A DNA stretch of 64,000 bases, from the NCBI RefSeq assembly GCF_001307765.1, contig NZ_LKBA01000007.1, forward strand, positions 1 through 64,000, read 5' to 3'. Below the pieces are notes generated by a model, which did no database searches, had not been told where the DNA came from, and saw only the letters and a program-made list of their open reading frames with translations. The stretch is from Aliiroseovarius crassostreae (GTDB lineage: Bacteria > Pseudomonadota > Alphaproteobacteria > Rhodobacterales > Rhodobacteraceae). The first letter of the stretch is position 1; each line of letters starts with the position of its first letter. Below are positions 61,149-64,000 of this stretch, in pieces. Both the position numbers and the translations under genes were made by a program.

Positions 61149-62147
61149 TCACTCCAGACGCTTCGCCCGTTCAGCGACCTTTTGAACAATCGAAACAGTC
61201 GCACCGCCCGCCAGGCGTATCCCAGCCCCGGCGATCTCAGCATTTGACCTGGTCCCAAACCGTGCCCTCGCCCGTGAGCCTTTGGTGCCGATCAAGCCCT
61301 TTGCGAACCCACCAGGGCCGGGAATGCTTGGCGGTCCGGCCATCATGAAATTGCCTGAGATTGAGCGGACGATCAGCGGGGTGGCGATGATCATGCCGCC
61401 TGCGAGGAACATCATCATAAAGAAAGGCACCAGCGCGCCGATGTTGCTGGCACCGGATGGATCTCCGAGCTCGGCCATTAGCGAGCGCGACATCCCGACG
61501 ACGGTGGAAAACACTCCTGCGATCACGAGGGGGTAGAGCGCGTAGGAAACCGTGCTGGACAGCCAGCGGTGGAAATAGTCCTTGCTTCCGTCGAACAGCG
61601 AAAGCGCGATCATGATGGGGGCGATGCCGATCATGAAGGCCAGCATGATCTTGGCGAAGATCAGGACAAGCCCGCAAAGTGCGCCGATGACGCCCAATAG
61701 GAATGCGCCAATCGCACCGATGAGGGCACCGGCCATCCAATGCATGTTGTCACCGGCCGCGTTCAGGTAATTGCCAAACTCTTCGATGAGATCGTCGAAG
61801 GCCTCGGCAAAGTAGGACGCACCTGCACCGCCGCCGCCAAGCCCCGCCACCATGCCGCCCGCAAGTTGGTCTAGCCCATCGATAAGGGCGCTGGCTACTG
61901 CGTTGAATTGGACCCAGTTCATTGCAAAGAGGGAGATCAGCATGAGCTTGAGGGCGAACCTGAACGCGGTCCGCCCATCCATGGATTTGTACTGAAACAC
62001 CATGTTGAGGAAGACGCCGATCACCGCGAGCGTCGATGCCACGGCAATGACGCCTCCAAGCTGCCCGGCGACGTTGCCAAAGGTGGTTTGGGCCGCGTCT
62101 TCCAGAAAGTTGTCGGTTGTCTCAACCATCCAGGTGACGACGCCCAT
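61149..62147 (-). CDS. virB6: VirB6-like T4SS inner-membrane channel protein
   Basis: 332 residues with about six hydrophobic segments (VIAVASTLAVIGVFLNMVFQ; FLLGVIGALCGLVLIFAKIM; MFLAGGMIIATPLIV) and the periplasmic loop with Gly-rich GLGGGGAGASYFAEAFD. Together with VirB8-VirB10 it forms the inner-membrane path for DNA. Last gene of the leftward virB operon; the IS1595 scar lies just past its stop. A truncated diverged copy is at 7580. Confidence 0.92.
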   Translation of the reverse strand: MGVVTWMVETTDNFLEDAAQTTFGNVAGQLGGVIAVASTLAVIGVFLNMVFQYKSMDGRTAFRFALKLMLISLFAMNWVQFNAVASALIDGLDQLAGGMVAGLGGGGAGASYFAEAFDDLIEEFGNYLNAAGDNMHWMAGALIGAIGAFLLGVIGALCGLVLIFAKIMLAFMIGIAPIMIALSLFDGSKDYFHRWLSSTVSYALYPLVIAGVFSTVVGMSRSLMAELGDPSGASNIGALVPFFMMMFLAGGMIIATPLIVRSISGNFMMAGPPSIPGPGGFAKGLIGTKGSRARARFGTRSNAEIAGAGIRLAGGATVSIVQKVAERAKRLE

Positions 62148-62168
62148 CGTGTCCTCCTCAGGTTGGCT

Positions 62169-62345
62169 TTAGGCGCTCGCGCCCGTGCGCCGCTTCAGGA
62201 AGGCCTTCAGTATGTGTTCGCCGTCAAAATCCGGCACCACTGAAACCAGTTCCCAGCCTTCTTGGCCGAGTGCGGTCAGCTGCGCTTCGATCTTTGGCGG
62301 CTTTGTCTTGGCGGTGTTAATCTGTTCAATCTTGTATTCAAACAT
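62169..62345 (-). CDS. DUF4177-type small protein
   Basis: 58 residues from ATG 62345 (MFEYKIEQINTAKT; LGQEGWELVSVVPDFDG), matching the DUF4177 pattern of a short beta-strand/helix/beta fold. It overlaps the end of virB11 by 8 bp and precedes virB6 by 21 bp, so it belongs to the virB operon. Role unknown. Confidence 0.8.
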   Translation of the reverse strand: MFEYKIEQINTAKTKPPKIEAQLTALGQEGWELVSVVPDFDGEHILKAFLKRRTGASA

Positions 62346-63333
62346 GGGCTGTTTCCTTCGCTTGGGCCGGATCAATCGGCAGGTAGAATTCGGTAATGCC
62401 GCGCGCGCCCTCATGACGACCGGCCTGAATAATCACATCGATCGAGCGGGTGATGTAATCGTTCATGTCCTGATAGGTCATGGGCACGTCGGTTTTCAGG
62501 GCGGCGATGGCGAGACGCTGAACCGCCAGCTGAGGGGTTTCAGCATGGAGCGTAGTGAGTGAGCCACCATGGCCGGTGTTTATAGCCTCAAGGAAGGTCA
62601 TGGCCTCCTTGCCGCGTACTTCGCCCAGGACGATGCGGTCCGGCCGCATGCGCAGGGTGGAGGTCAGAAGGACATCAGCGCTGCGCGTGACCTCATCGCG
62701 GTCAGACATCAGCGTGACGACATTGGGCTGCGTTGGACGCAGCTCCGCAGCCTCTTCGATCGTGATGATACGCTCGTCGGCGGGCACGAAGGAAAGGATC
62801 TTGCGCGCCGTGACGGTCTTGCCGGTCGAGGTGCCGCCGGACACGATCATGTTGAGTTTGTGCGTTACGCAGAACTTGATCGCGGCGTCGATGTCACCGG
62901 TGGCAACGACATCGCGCAGCTCGGCATTGCGCTTGCGTCGTGCGCCCTCGTTGCTGCGCTCTTTGCCGAAAAGATAGGATAGCTTGATCTGATCCAGTGG
63001 CAGGTCCGCAAAGAACCGCAGTGAAATCGCGTAACCGCCATCAACGGCGGGGGGCTGGATGACTTGCGCGCGGATGGGGCGGTCTCGGTAGGCGATACTG
63101 ACCGACACAATCGGCTTGATCCGGCTGAGGGTGGTGTTCGCGGCCGAAGCAATCTGATTGCCGAGGTCTTTGATCTCATTGGGTGAGAGCCGTCGATTGA
63201 CGGACCGCATGAAGTGATCCCCCTGAAACTCGGCCCACAGCGTGCCGTCGGGGTTGATGCAAAGCTCGATCAGCTTGGGGTCACGCGCCTCGGGGATCTT
63301 GTCCATCGAGCTTTGCAGATAGCTGGCCGCCAT
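62338..63333 (-). CDS. virB11: VirB11 ATPase
   Basis: 331 residues. Walker A IVSGGTSTGKTVTARK near residue 170, Asp box and Walker B LGEVRGKEAMTFLEAINTGH with His box GHGGSLTTLHAE near 250. A hexameric secretion ATPase of the T4SS, powering pilus assembly and substrate transfer with VirB4 and VirD4. Two bp separate it from virB10. Confidence 0.96.
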   Translation of the reverse strand: MAASYLQSSMDKIPEARDPKLIELCINPDGTLWAEFQGDHFMRSVNRRLSPNEIKDLGNQIASAANTTLSRIKPIVSVSIAYRDRPIRAQVIQPPAVDGGYAISLRFFADLPLDQIKLSYLFGKERSNEGARRKRNAELRDVVATGDIDAAIKFCVTHKLNMIVSGGTSTGKTVTARKILSFVPADERIITIEEAAELRPTQPNVVTLMSDRDEVTRSADVLLTSTLRMRPDRIVLGEVRGKEAMTFLEAINTGHGGSLTTLHAETPQLAVQRLAIAALKTDVPMTYQDMNDYITRSIDVIIQAGRHEGARGITEFYLPIDPAQAKETAHV

Positions 63334-63335
63334 GA

Positions 63336-64000
63336 TCAGAAAATCTCCAGATCGCGATCGACCATCACGGTAACGCGGGCACCTTGATCGACATAGATCA
63401 CGGGCGAGACGGAGAGGTATTCTCCAATCACGCTTTGCGCGCTGTTTTGCAGGTCTTCACCAATGCCCTCGAGCACATCAGAGGTGATTTCATCTTCGGT
63501 GTTCTGGGCGGCCACGGCGGGCAAGGCTCCGATCAGGGATATCAGGGCGGCAGAACCGAACCGTGTGCCAAAGCGGCTGTCGACGAAACCAGTTGTGCCG
63601 GAGCGCCCAAGTTCATCACCACCGAAGGCGCTGATTTCTACGGTCTGGTTGCTGGGCAGAATGATCCTGTCCCAGGCGATCGTCACGCGTTGTTGTGCGA
63701 TATCGTGGCCAGATTGATAGCGCCCGATCAGACGCGCGCCGCGCGGGATCAGGATCCGCGAGCCGTCATAGGCGTGGACATCTTCAGACACCATCGCGCG
63801 GACCTGACCGGCGAGCGAGCTGTCGATCGCTGTCTCGAGCACGGCTTGGATCATCGTACCCTGAACAACCGTGTTTGACGGGTTCACGATCAGCTGGGCC
63901 TGCGTCACCTCAGCGGGTTCAGCGCCGTTGCGAACAAAGTCTGTATCGCCATCAAGTCGACGCTGCTCGGCGGCGGTATCATTGTTGCCGCTTCCAGTGC
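63336..64000 (-). CDS. virB10: VirB10, C-terminal part (runs off the right edge)
   Basis: About 221 codons are in the window. They carry the TrbI/VirB10 domain: VQGTMIQAVLETAIDSSLAG, RILIPRGARLIGRYQSGHD, VTIAWDRIILPSNQTVEISA and the outer-membrane antenna region GSAALISLIGALPAV. Upstream codons (DGDTDFVRNGAEPAEV) continue past the edge. VirB10 spans both membranes and gates the channel. Confidence 0.95.
   Translation of the reverse strand, partial: TGSGNNDTAAEQRRLDGDTDFVRNGAEPAEVTQAQLIVNPSNTVVQGTMIQAVLETAIDSSLAGQVRAMVSEDVHAYDGSRILIPRGARLIGRYQSGHDIAQQRVTIAWDRIILPSNQTVEISAFGGDELGRSGTTGFVDSRFGTRFGSAALISLIGALPAVAAQNTEDEITSDVLEGIGEDLQNSAQSVIGEYLSVSPVIYVDQGARVTVMVDRDLEIF

Noticed and set aside
1-64000. 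CRISPR array
   Set aside because: Repeats found are long gene duplications or paired operators; no series of short repeats with unique spacers.

Overview
The window looks like a patchwork of conjugative-element DNA from an alphaproteobacterium, most likely a Rhodobacteraceae/roseobacter-type genome or plasmid. This is an inference from the GC-rich coding style, the VirB/VirD4 type IV secretion (T4SS) genes with a MobC/VirD2-like relaxase, and the ArdC and small zinc-binding proteins next to them. No rRNA, complete tRNA, recognised plasmid partition system or CRISPR array was seen.

One gene order recurs. A winged-HTH gene (copies A to D, ending at 2029, 8471, 11884 and 34094) is followed, except at copy B, by a hipB-hipA kinase toxin-antitoxin pair (2265-3780, 11982-13519, 34192-35729). 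Then come a conserved ~180-bp leader and a 65-codon gene (4089, 13841, 38838), variable cargo, and, for the C and D blocks, a ~390-bp structured leader with the antirestriction gene ardC (truncated at 24999, complete at 47900). The cargo between the 65-codon gene and ardC is a complete type I restriction-modification system in both blocks, but the systems differ: hsdMSR at 14926-21451 with a uracil-DNA-glycosylase-like gene, a degenerate methylase/specificity fusion, a DUF4258 gene and a GIY-YIG gene; and hsdM-hsdS-202 aa-hsdR at 40267-47393 with a DUF4268 nuclease-like gene.

Region by region: 1-2030 is a scrap heap (fragment of the fusion/DUF4258 pair, 5'-truncated IclR regulator, integrase tail fused to HTH copy A). 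2030-8470 has hipBA-1, then 3' fragments of a metallo-hydrolase, virD4 and virB6 around a divergent MFS transporter/MocR regulator pair. 8470-11590 is low-GC metabolic cargo (D-amino-acid-oxidase fragment, berberine-bridge-type FAD oxidase, threonine-dehydratase-like enzyme) between direct repeats of the HTH gene 3' end. 11600-25545 is the first full hipBA/65-codon gene/type I RM/ardC' block. 25545-32985 is a low-GC insert with a DUF4297 nuclease plus SMC/Rad50-like ATPase pair (ABC-3C/Lamassu type), two tyrosine recombinases, small unknown genes and a tRNA-Cys 3' fragment acting as a putative att site. 33230-50050 is the second block, carrying an IS30 nested in an IS3 element. 50550-64000 is the mobilisation and transfer core: a candidate oriT, mobC, relaxase, virD4, a cargo gap (Rad50/RloC-like ATPase, AAA remnant, MBL-fold protein, IS1595 element) and virB6, a DUF4177 gene, virB11 and virB10 running off the end.

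Taken together, the window appears to hold at least two related conjugative elements joined or rearranged in tandem. Two cargo hotspots can be compared directly: 65-codon gene to ardC, and virD4 to virB6. Most cargo is defence related. The repeated, highly structured leaders in front of ardC and neighbouring small genes are the least explained part.
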